DNA of 64,000 bases from Melanocharis versteri (taxonomy: Eukaryota; Chordata; Aves; Passeriformes; Melanocharitidae). Both the position numbers and the translations under genes were made by a program. Of the stretch, positions 12,401 through 22,096 are shown piece by piece (the stretch's first letter is position 1; every line of letters begins with the position of its first letter). A model generated the notes under the pieces. The model did not search any database. It saw only the letters and a program-made list of their open reading frames with translations, and was not told the origin of the DNA. The stretch is taken from the NCBI GenBank assembly GCA_013397845.1, contig VZTG01001075.1, forward strand, positions 1,869-65,868, given 5' to 3'.

Positions 12401-15400
12401 CAGGTGTTTTGCTGAAGACCAATGTGACAGCTGCTGCTTTCGCTTTCTATTTAACTGGCAACCTCAGTCTGTGAGCACTGCGTCTGGCAGTTTGAAGGTT
12501 TGATCCCAGTATATGTGTGTGCACAGGTTTAGCAGGGGGAAAAGTAAGCTGTGAGTTGTATTTACTTCTAAGAGAGAGTGACAAATCTCAGCTCAGCTTG
12601 TGATGAGTCTGATACTTTTAGAAAACAGTATCTAGATATATAGTTGGAGTTTTACTTGTTACCATACTCAAGTGTCACAAACTGTCTAATCCCCTCTCTT
12701 GATGAAATTGATATTTGTATCTCTCTGCAGGAAATGGGATGATTACAAACTGGGATTTGGGAAATTCCACGGCAAGAATGATGAATACTGGCTGGGCAAC
12801 GACCACATCCATGACCTGCTTGCTAGAGGTCCCAGTATTTTTTCTCCAGAGATTTCTTTCTAATTTGCATTAAGTAGTTCATCTAATATGACACAACTTT
12901 ATGTTTAGGAGAGAACTCATTAAAGATTGACCTGATGGACTGGCACGGGGAAAGACGCTATGCAATTTATGAAAATTTCCAGCTTGCAAATGAACAGGTA
13001 AGAAATGGAGAGAGCAGTGATTTGCTTGCTTTGGTCTGTGAGGGTGGGGCAGCTGGATGTGCAGCATCGGACCAGTATCAGGGTTGTATCTGCAGCTCTG
13101 CAGAGCCTACCTGCTTTGGTTCCCTGGGCTTCCTAGTTTGTCTGACTGACAAACAGCCCCAGGAGCTGGGACATAAACCTGGGACTTTTTCCTTAAAACT
13201 GAGTGCCCAGGTCAGTGGGTGACAGGATCGTGTGTTTGTGTCCTCTTGGTTACTCTGCTGCTGAACAAAGGACAGTTCCCTGCCACAGGCCACAGGGATT
13301 CCCACATGCATTTGCCTCCGGCCTCATGATTAAAAGAGTCTTCTGTGAATGAGAAGACGCTTAGGGTTTGAACCTCTGCAACTAAATGGAACCCTGTTCT
13401 CCTGCTTCCTAAGAGAGTGTTTCAGACTGTCACATAAAAGGCAAGTGCCAGAACAGATCCTCTTATGACTTTGAAAGAGCAGTCCTAAGTTCCTATCTTG
13501 AAGAGAGGTAACTGTAGCACTACACCTACTGCTACAGACACAGAAAGCCCAGAGACAGACATATCCTGTTTTTTCATGTTGTGCTTTCTAGCTGTAGACA
13601 GTGTCCAGCTCCACACAGGTGCTGTTCTTTGCAGACTTGCCTTCCTGAACAACACATGTATGTAGCCCAAATAACCAAGGATGCTGCGTGGACCAGTCCA
13701 ACTCCATCACCGCTCCAGAAATGTGCATATTAGGCTCAGTTTGCAATTAGAGGTTTCTTATGAAAAGTTTGAACAGCTTCATTTTAATACCTCACTGCCA
13801 CTTTTCATAAAGAAAGGAGGACAATGATGTCAGGAGAAAGCCCACAACACAAAAGTGATCATGCACTTAATATCAAATATCTCTTAGACCTGTTAGCTGT
13901 GCACAATGGAACTATTATTCTAAGTATTCTTACCAGGACCGGACCATAGAAATCGGATGGCTTCTAGTCCTTGGAAGAGCACAATGCCTAAGCCTTTATT
14001 CTAGCTGAACAACTGATCCATTTATGAAGGCAATACTTGGCACAGTTTTCTGCTAAGTTGTTCTTGATCAGCTAGAAAGAGCTTTCCATTTTGCTGTAAA
14101 GTGTATGAAATGGTTGTTGAATGACAATAAACCTGAAGCCCTTTGTAGCAGCAGCAGTAATTACCAACCCCTTCTGGAAGTTTAAATCCTGCATTGATCT
14201 ATACTAGGATCATTAAAGCATGGAGACAAAAGTCACCCTTGACTTCAACAGTCATGCCTTTGACAGTGGATAAAATGTCCAGAGCTAATTTGACCTCAAA
14301 AATGGGAGGAAAGGCAGAAAGAATAGATATTAAAGACATGTTTCACATATTCTTGCAGAACAATTACAGGTTATGGTTTGGCACCTATTCTGGTAATGCT
14401 GGCGACGCTCTGTCTGGTGGGAGCAATTTTGAAGAGCAGTGGTCAGCCTCTCACAGAGGGATGCAGTTCACCACATCTGATAAGGATCACGATCGATTCC
14501 TGGCAGGCAACTGTGCATTAGAGAACAAGGGTGGCTGGTGGTTTAACAGGTATGGAAAACAGCTGATTCCTCTCAGATGTGTAGGGTGTGGGTGGCTGTA
14601 CAGCTGAGAGGACTTGCCTGCCTGACAGCAGCTGGACGTTGCTGTGTGCACTTGCCACCTCGCACAGCTAAACCTAAGATGTTCACACCTACAGACACTC
14701 AAAGGAAAACAATTTGCTTCATTCCTTACAGCAAAGCAGGTAAGTTGAATTCATTTTAAGAAAATGGGTCAGAACAAATACATAGAGGACAATGACCTGG
14801 AAGGAAAAGAGCTGAGTCAAAATTCCTGAAAGTGTGTTATACTCCAGCGAAGAATACAACTGTAGCCATGGTAAGGTGAAGTGTGTACAAAGGACATTTC
14901 CCTAGTGTGGAGCATGTCTAGGACAGATCTACCCCATAACAGTTGTGATGGTATATTTGCTGTTTGGGCATATGCCACACATCAATGGATAGGGACTCAT
15001 GTTTAACAGCCCCGGAAACAGGGATATACCACTCTCAGATTTTCTCTGCTTTAGTGCAGGATGAGCCTCTTAGACCAGATTCTGATCACATACCAATTGA
15101 AATCAGTGGAGCTACAAAAATGTACATCAATAGTAGCATTTATCTCGATGAAAAGACATCTGCATTTTCAGGTGTCAATATGGAGTTGTCTACACTTGAG
15201 CTAGACCTTTCCAAACGGCACTGTACCCCTTTGTTCAGGCAATGTAGTTATAATGTCCGTAGTTAATACACCTGAAGGAGTCAACAGGCTGAATTATCTG
15301 ACCAGTGTAGGTGTCTGCTTTAGGATGACCCACATATTCCTCTGAGTTCCACTACATTTACCATTAACCATTTAGTCCATCCCACCCTGGTATACTAAAT

Positions 15401-15684
15401 ATATGTTGTGTGAGAACGGTACTTCACCGCAATGATGCAATATCTTCCCAGGCTAAACATAATTCCCTTTTTCTCTTTCCTACATTGTTCCAAGGTGCCA
15501 TGCTGTAAACCTCAATGGACAATACTACAAAAGAGGGAGGTACAATGGACCCCATGATGATGGCTTGGTTTGGTCTACATGGCACGGGATGTGGTACTCA
15601 CTGAAATATTCAGCCATGAAAATCAGGGCTCCATTCTTTGTTGACAGCGAGAGTGGAGATGGTGAGAACACTCAGGGCAGCTGA
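9337..15684 (+). CDS. Fibrinogen-like protein 1-like (FGL1/hepassocin family), complete gene, seven coding exons
   Basis: Seven exons (9337-9411, 10131-10341, 11409-11568, 12731-12828, 12909-12997, 14359-14549, 15495-15684) join with matching phases to 337 codons plus TGA. Residues 1-25 form a signal peptide with a run of seven Leu. Residues 26-95 hold a single Cys (DICLL) and a Leu-rich heptad stretch, typical of the oligomerising stalk. Residues 96-325 are a complete FReD domain: C97-C126 and C263-C276 are the two conserved disulfides, CDMSDGGGWTVIQRR is the hallmark motif, and DKDHDRF at 252-258 fits the calcium site. An acidic/Gly tail ends the protein. Human FGL1 has 312 residues as I recall; the extra length is in the stalk and tail. 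FGL1 is a secreted hepatokine and LAG-3 ligand in mammals; whether this paralogue shares those roles is inference. It lies tail-to-tail with THSD1. A sibling family such as FGL2 or an angiopoietin-like protein is less likely because the stalk is short. Confidence 0.92.
10131..10341 (+). CDS. FGL1-like coding exon 2 (Cys and coiled-coil stalk)
   Basis: The acceptor is 'ttctctccatag' and the donor GTACAG. It encodes residues 26-95 plus one base. The only Cys (DICLL) probably makes an interchain disulfide, as in FGL1 dimers. LRQRLKHLQDLL and the following residues put Leu at heptad spacing. A GNRS sequon offers N-glycosylation. The stalk sequence is not strongly conserved, so the exon call rests on phase fit, splice sites and family layout. 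Confidence 0.85.
11409..11568 (+). CDS. FGL1-like coding exon 3 (start of FReD domain)
   Basis: The acceptor 'ccattctgcccag' is followed by AT, which with the last G of exon 2 gives Asp, so the protein runs ...YDQ-DCSAVYNRK. Human FGL1 has the same Asp-Cys-Ser at its domain start. The exon carries C97, C126 and the CDMSDGGGWTVIQRR hallmark, and ends AAC AG at donor GTGGGT. The frame is open well upstream of the acceptor, but another AG at 11296-11297 would break phase with exon 2. Confidence 0.93.
12731..12828 (+). CDS. FGL1-like coding exon 4
   Basis: The acceptor is 'tctctctgcag'. It encodes the KWDDYKLGFG...DEYWLGND segment, which matches the FReD 'W..Y..GFG...GEYWLGN' signature. It ends in phase 1 (AGA G) at a GT followed by CCCA, a poor donor that is nevertheless the only position keeping frame with exon 5. 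Confidence 0.9.
12909..12997 (+). CDS. FGL1-like coding exon 5
   Basis: The acceptor is 'actttatgtttag', separated from exon 4 by only 80 bp. It encodes GENSLKIDLMDWHGERRYAI and the YENFQLANEQ that follows, equivalent to 'LKIDLADFEKNSRYAQYKNF' in FGL1. It ends in phase 0 at the strong donor GTAAGA. Confidence 0.93.
14359..14549 (+). CDS. FGL1-like coding exon 6 (calcium-site region)
   Basis: The acceptor is 'tattcttgcag' and the donor GTATGG, with AG left over. It encodes residues 212-274. The segment has YSGNAGDAL, then DKDHDRF (252-258), the calcium-binding loop of FReD domains, C263, and GGWWFN just before the split Arg. Confidence 0.95.
15495..15684 (+). CDS. FGL1-like last coding exon
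   Basis: The acceptor is 'cattgttccaag'. G completes Arg, then CHAVNLNGQYY, the GPHDDGLVW segment, STWHGMWYSL and the MKIR end of the FReD domain, followed by an acidic/Gly tail (SESGDGENTQGS) and TGA at 15682-15684. A textbook donor, G|GTGAGAA, sits inside the exon at 15662, so an alternative 3' exon could replace the tail. Confidence 0.93.
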
Positions 15685-15858
15685 AACCTGCTGCTTTGGA
15701 AAGAGAAAAAGCACAGGCCGAAAAGAATGGTGTAAGCTGATAGCCAGTGCTCTGCTGCTGCCAATCGCCAAACCTGCACTTGATAGCTGGAGTTGCACCT
15801 GCTTCTGCTACCTGACGCTAACAGCACGAGTTGTTTGAGCACAGCGAGACAACAATTT

Positions 15859-15864
15859 AATAAA
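15859..15864 (+). terminator. poly(A) signal of the FGL1-like gene
   Basis: AATAAA lies 175 bp after the stop codon and is the first canonical hexamer downstream. This gives a short 3' UTR of roughly 190-200 bp. Confidence 0.7.
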
Positions 15865-18800
15865 AAACATATGGATCTCAGTCACGGGATAACCAGAGAT
15901 TTCTTTTTCAGCAGTTTTCAAGACTTTGTTGCAGAATGTTTATTGAAAGTTCTCTGGACTTTGAAGGATCAAGCATGTCCTTTAATCAATCTATACTTTT
16001 CAAGGTCTAAACTTTTCTCATCTTGATTTTAACCATCAGTGTTTTAGTTACAAGAACATCAGGATAGAAAGAACAAGGGGATGGGGAATTGGACTTCATC
16101 TGGTGTGTGTTTGTTAGTGCTTTGTTCTGCATCAGGAGAATGTTTTTAAGCAACTTTCTCTATGGTTCCAATGGTTCCAGTTGCCACACTTCAGTTGCAG
16201 AGTGCTCCTGGAGTGTGTGAAACCAAACCTGTGGATAGACATGCTCCAATTGCTAATGTGCATCCAGACTAAGGCTGCTTCAAAGTAAACACCCACAATA
16301 TGGACAGTGTGGGTTCCATTCCAACAGCTTCCTGCTGCAGATCCACCGCTAGAGTACACCACAAGACATTAACGCAAAGACAACCCCGCCAACCGGATTT
16401 AAGCCACAGATTAAAATTAGGCAGAAAATTTACTAAAACTAAGGTGAGCACAGATATTCTTAGGAATTCCTAAAATGCAGTCATGATTCATTTGTACATT
16501 CTCCTGTAATTTACCAGATGGCTTTGCGTTAGTGAAGGGGAATCAGAAAGTGGTTGAACCACACGGCACACTGCTTTCATTGTCTCACTGGGGTGAAAAG
16601 AAAGACCGACACAAGTGACTGAAAGAAATGGAATCCTGAAAATTTATTTTCCACAACTGTTAATAACAACAGTTAAAAATGAACAGCGGTATCAGCTTGA
16701 TGCAAATCATTTAACTACCATGCTGTAGAATAAACCTGTTTCCTTTTTTCCTGATTTATAGTAATTTTTTAAACTGGTATTTCTTTTCCATTTACTTGCT
16801 TTTATATCCATACATATTGTAATTTGTATACATATCGATAAAGCATGAAATAAAGCCATCCAAGTAGGACTTACTACTTTTTATCTGGTTTTCAACAATA
16901 GGAATGTGAACAGAAATCTGGTTTGAAATCTTGGAAAGCTCATAGTATGAGAAATGTATTCTTTCAGTGTTCACTCTGGTGCTTTTTCACCTGTTGTCCT
17001 GGGTAGTTGAGAGGGTCTGCAAGGTAAGTTCAATTTTCATGGCTCAAGCTGTCCTGGAGACAATGCAGAGGCATGAGGTGAAGGTTCAGTGTAAAATTCA
17101 GTTTGGTTCCTCTGCTTCCTAGACATCCCAGAGACTGCAAACACAAACATCCCAATGTAACGGGCAGCACTCCAGGGAGCTGTGCTCCTAAAGCCTGTGC
17201 CTTGGCCAGACTGCCCCCCTGCCCTCTTCTCAAGTGTACTCATGCTGAATGAAATTTGCACCTACATGTCTGAAATGAGGTTGCCCTTGTGAAGAAAGGG
17301 CTGCAAAAAGGCAGCACTTACTTTTTCCTTTCTGATCACTACTTCTGTATTTTTATATGGTAAAATCTTAGTGCAAGGTTGTAACTCCATGTTGGGACAC
17401 AAAGAATGACTTTGCACACATTATAACTGTGTGGCTACTGATGCAGCGCTGAGGGCAGAAAGGATGATTTTTGTCTAGGTGGAAGACAGAGAAATGTGAG
17501 TGAAATAAGTTCATGCCTTCTGGCAGGTGATGCTCAATCCCATTCTTCAGTAGAGAGCTAAGGAAATAGGGTAAAGACTGCGGAAACTACAGCACTTTGG
17601 GAACAGCATTTGTGGTCTGGCAGTTCATTAAGCAGCTGGTAACCCATCTGATAATTAAGTATCAAGCTGGAGATGAAGTCAGTAGGGCTTAGTCAGACAA
17701 CCAGCATCCAGTCCAGTTCCCCAGTGAGTGAGGAATGAGCGATGTAAAGCCCAGGCTATGGAGCCTGTTTCCCTGTGTGTCAGTATGGAGGGGCAGGCGT
17801 TGAAGCTGGACTGCCTTCAGCCAGCATCAGTGTTATGGTGCTTTTTCCTGTCTCTGAGAGAGAAAGGGGGGCCAAGGTATGACAAGCTGGGAGGGAAAGG
17901 GTCTGCCTGCTGTCTTTGATGTAAAATATACCTAAGTACCTCTAATGCATAAGACAGCCCAACACTGGGACAACTTTGCAGGAAGCAGCATCTGATTTAG
18001 AGCAATGTTCCCCCTTCTCTGCCCTCCTGTGGCAAAGGAAACACCCTCTGAGATGCAAGGATCACAGGGCTTTGTGCAGGAGTCTGCAACTCCCACAGCA
18101 AACCCCAGGAAGCATTTCAGAACCACCTTTATCTTAATAAACAGGGTAAAATGCCACTAGCTGAGTACTTCCTGGATCTGAAGGCTACTGTCAAGCTCAA
18201 ATCACTCCCGCTGAAGGTTAGAGGAATGCTTGCTGAATGTTGCTGCACTGCACATTTGATCTCCCGTTTCTCCAGAGTCTCCCATGCTGAGAGGCTCAAC
18301 AAAGCTTAAATAGATACTGTAGCCCTGCAGCTCCAATGACGATGGATCGCTGCTTCAGGACCAAGGTACTCCACACCACAGACCTTACCTTAGTACAGGC
18401 AGCGTAAGTAACCTGAGCAGCAATTGCTTCAGAGGTCTGATTTCCAGCTCATTTAAGTCAATTTAAAGACTCATTACATTTGATTGCCTTTGAATAACTC
18501 TTCAAGCGTGAACACGTTCTTAAACGCTTTAAACAGCTTTTCAAGCTGACAGTTTACGGGAATGCATCGCTGGTACCAACACCACGCTGGGCCACGGGCT
18601 GAACATCGGCATCTTGGCACGGCTCCCGGGAAAGAGGGAGCTCACATCACCCTGTGAGTCAGATCCTTTGCTCCAGCAGCAGCTGCAAAACATTACCTAT
18701 CAAAAAGGCCATTCAAACAGCCAGATTTGACTCTGGTGGCCAAACGCTGAGGCTTGCTCCTCCTATGCTGTCCCAGCAGGTAACACTGTGTGCCTGTCAA

Positions 18801-19375
18801 GCTACCTGCGCAAGCTTTGGACACTGCAGTGTGGTGCCATCAGAAACTGGCAGCTAACACACAGCGATGCTGCTCCCCTTTAAAATTGCTGTTGGTTTGT
18901 AGGGGGGGGGAAAGAAGTGTGGGATTGGGAAATCTCTCTGCTCAGAAAGCCAGTTTGGAGAAAGATAGCAGCCTACTTCCTGAGAATGGAACACATACTA
19001 ATTTTGCCTTCACACCCACAAGGCAGGTTAAAGGACATGTAGGGTTGGGCTCCTTAGGGGAAAGTTGATTTAAGACGAATAGTCCACTGCCTAAACCTTT
19101 CTTCTCTCACACCGACCTCCATAGGCAGCATCTCCTCTTTTCTTGGTTTTGCCCACTAGCATTCCCCTGGTCTTTGCAAAGTCCCCAGAGAGACGGTTAT
19201 CCTAGCAAATGGCAAGAAAAGTCTTAGTCATGCACAGAGACCTGAGCTCTGCTTCTGCTTTTAATTGGAGTTCCAAGCCAACTCAGAATGCTTACAGCGG
19301 AATATAATGGCAAATTTGTGATGTCTGGTTTTAAAACACACCAAAAAAACCATCGTGGCTTTCGTAGTTCACTGT
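15865..19375. other. tail-to-tail intergenic spacer
   Basis: This spacer lies between the convergent FGL1-like and THSD1 transcripts. No supported exon, RNA gene or strong repeat match was seen. A G run (about 9 G) occurs near 18902. Confidence 0.6.
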
Positions 19376-19725
19376 TACTGCTCTCTACAATCCCCTGAAA
19401 GGAGGTTGTAGCAAGGTGGGGGTTGGTTGGCCCCTTCTCCCAGGTAACAAGTGACAGGAGCAGAGGAAATGGCCTCACGTTGTGCCGGAGGAGATTTAGA
19501 TTGGATATGAGGGAAAATTTCTTCACTGAAAGAATGATCAGGCATTGGAACAGGCATCCCAGGGAAGTGGTGGAATCACTGTCCCTGGAAGTGCTCAAAA
19601 GGTGCGTGGACGCGGCAGTCAAGGGATATGGTTTAGTGGTGAAAACAGTGGTGTTACGTTAATGGTTGGACTTAATGATTTTAGAGGTCTTTCCCAACGT
19701 AAATGATTCTATAAGATTCTCTGTG
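19376..19725 (+). repeat. CR1 LINE 3' end with terminal repeats
   Basis: This 5'-truncated CR1 in + orientation carries the 'ggttgtagcaaggtgggggttgg', 'aacaagtgacaggagcagagga', 'tttagattggatatgag' and 'ggaacaggcatcccagggaagtgg' blocks. It ends with 'ggtctttcccaacgtaaatgattctataagattct', the CR1-type terminal 8-9-mer (ATTCTATAA/GATTCT). It lies just beyond the likely THSD1 poly(A) site. Confidence 0.9.
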
Positions 19726-19815
19726 AATCACCAGATGCTGTCAAGTCATTTTAATTTTTGTCCCCAGAACAGGTGTCAATCAAATAATCTTGTTGTTTGC
19801 TGGTTTTGTTCATAA

Positions 19816-19821
19816 TTTATT
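19816..19821 (-). terminator. THSD1: probable THSD1 poly(A) signal
   Basis: TTTATT on the + strand is AATAAA on the - strand. It is the most plausible canonical hexamer found downstream of the THSD1 stop codon and would give a 3' UTR of about 0.9 kb. Transcript data could show a nearer non-canonical site. Confidence 0.5.
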
Positions 19822-20720
19822 TTGAGCTTGCTGTAATAGTATTATCGTCAATATATTTACATTTAAAAATTTTAATAAAGGAAAGGATGACTATGGAAAG
19901 GATGCATAATTCAACAATTCTCTCACTGCTTTTTACAGGTAACATGCTCCAGTAACATTTTTGTGAGGACTAAAATCTGATCATCTGTTTTCTTTGCCCT
20001 CCCTGTAGCATGCCTTTTATACTAATTTCCTGCAAATATTTGTACATTATTTTCTTGGTATAAATATTGACAGTAAGAAAATATCAAAGTCTTGAATGAT
20101 GAAAATGCCTTCTCAATTTTAAATTCACTCAAGTATTCAGCATCAATTGTTTGCACTTTCATGCAACCAGCTAAGAAACCCCCACCATATGAGTTATTTG
20201 AGCAACAATGACAAATCAACACAGTTCATTGATGACTATCAGAAAAATGATGAAAACTGCCCACAGCCTGAGCTTTGTGCTTTCTAGATGGGAAATGATT
20301 CACTAATCAGGGCAGATGGGTGAGGGCACTGGACGCTGGATGCTTCAGTATCTCCCAGTCTACCAGTACACAGTCCACAAGGTGGGAAATGTCAGTGGCA
20401 CTCATCATGTATGATGCACAGAACACGACTGCTTTACACAACAAAATCTACTGGCTATTCCTGCGCCACACCTTAACTAACACGTGCTTTCCCAGGCTAC
20501 TTTGTGTGTCTTGTACACACATACATACGAAAAATAATTATATGAAAGCACTTTTCAGTAATTAGAAAGGAATATGTTCCCACAAGCCAGACCCGGGGCA
20601 TTATTCCCTCCTGCTGTGTGTGGAGGCACCGTGATTCCTGCTCTTTCTTCCACCAGAAGCCAACCGATCCTGCAGATCCTCTCCCACGCACGCCACTCCT
20701 GCAGGGCCACAATGACTCAC
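19822..20720 (-). other. THSD1: probable THSD1 3' UTR
   Basis: AT-rich sequence between the THSD1 stop codon and the hexamer at 19816-19821. It has no coding signal. UTR status is inferred from position only. Confidence 0.5.
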
Positions 20721-22096
20721 TCAGATCACCAGCTTCTCAATGCTCAGAGTACTTGTTTCATCTTCTTCATTTGAGCCAAAATACCCAGGGAGGTCGATCA
20801 TCTGCTGCTCTGCCTCCGTTAAGCCAAAAGTAGAATTGTCGTAAAAGGCAAACTCAGGGTCCAAGGGGAAGCTCTGGCACTTGTCCTTTCGATACTGGGC
20901 AGGGCTGATGCTTAGGCCTCTCTGGGAATTATCTTTGCCGTTTGGGCCTGTTTCTTTCCGCCACACACCTTTGGGGTTAGGTGAAGGGCCCCTCTTACTT
21001 CGGCTGGGCTCAGGCTTCTCAGCTGCCTTCTCCTGACCAGCAGGCTGGCGGTCAGTGATCAGGTCCAGCTTCCTCACCGGGGGACCTGCCCTGTGGTGGG
21101 GCTTTGTGCCATGGCCCTGTGGTTCACACCCCAGCACAGTGCTGTGGGGCTGATCCAGCTTTTCACTAGCTGGATTAGCGTTTCTTGATTTTGGCCGTGT
21201 CCTTTCCTCCAGACCCTGGTCCCATGTCCTGGTCCTGGAGCTGTAGAGAGGAGTCTGTCGGGGTGTGAGAGTGGACATGCTTCTCTCTCTGAAAGGCCTG
21301 GCCTTTTTAGTTTCATGGAAACTGGCTGTTCTTCTGAACTGCGAGTTTCGGTGACAGCCCCTCTCAGGCAAGTCCACTCTGTTATCCTGGTGCTTGAAAT
21401 GACCTCTTCTTACCAAGGTTTGGGTAGGGCTCACTGCAGCATTGGCCTGTGAGAATGGAAAATCCAGCCTAGGGTGAGAGCCTTCTCCCAGGAACTTGGG
21501 CTGACTGGCTGGCTGGTCCAGAAATGGAGATTTGATCCGAAATTTGTTTGCCGCTGCCTCCTCTTGGTTTTCCCCGCTCAGGGGAAGCATCGTGGCGGCA
21601 CCGAGGACCGTGTCCGTGAGGGGATTCTGAGAGACATGGTACACCTTAGTGGTCTCTGTCAGGCCTTTCTTCTTCATCTCTTTCAGCTGCTGCTGTGCCA
21701 GGCGGTAGCTGAAAATTGGAGGGATTATTTTTTGGGCGTTTGGCTGAAAGTTTTCACTTCCAGAGGCATCATCTTCTTGGGCAAACTGGAGGCTTCGCCT
21801 GTAGGTTAGGGGAATGTTAACAGGGGCGTCCCCTCCTTCAGCAAAGCTGTCCCGTTGCTTGTTGCCTTGGCAAATGTTCTCCTCGTCAGAGTTTTTCCGG
21901 AAGCCAGGGGAATGGACAGAGTTTCGTCGGACAGCGGTGCTGCATTTCTGAGCTCTGCAGAGCTTCCTCCAGAGGGTGATAAGAACAGTGGCAAAGATGA
22001 TGAACAAGCACAGCGAGATACCTGTGATGGTAACTATATTATTTGCTTTCTGGTCCTCTCCTGGCTGGACAGAAGGTGGGGTGGGCAGCTGGACAG
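20721..22096 (-). CDS. THSD1: THSD1 last coding exon (transmembrane and cytoplasmic tail)
   Basis: The acceptor is 'gctctttcttccag'. CT completes Ser, then VQLPTPPSV and the transmembrane helix. The tail has conserved blocks also present in human THSD1: HSPGFRKNSDEENIC, FQPNAQKIIPPIFSYRLAQQ, LKEMKKKGLTETTKVYHVSQ, FRRTASFHE, RPFRERSMSTLTPRQ, then RKDKCQSF, PEFAFYDN, GLTEAEQ, DLPGYFGSNEEDET and EKLVI-stop. The middle (about residues 550-800) is more diverged, Pro/Arg/Ser-rich and probably disordered. Confidence 0.97.
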
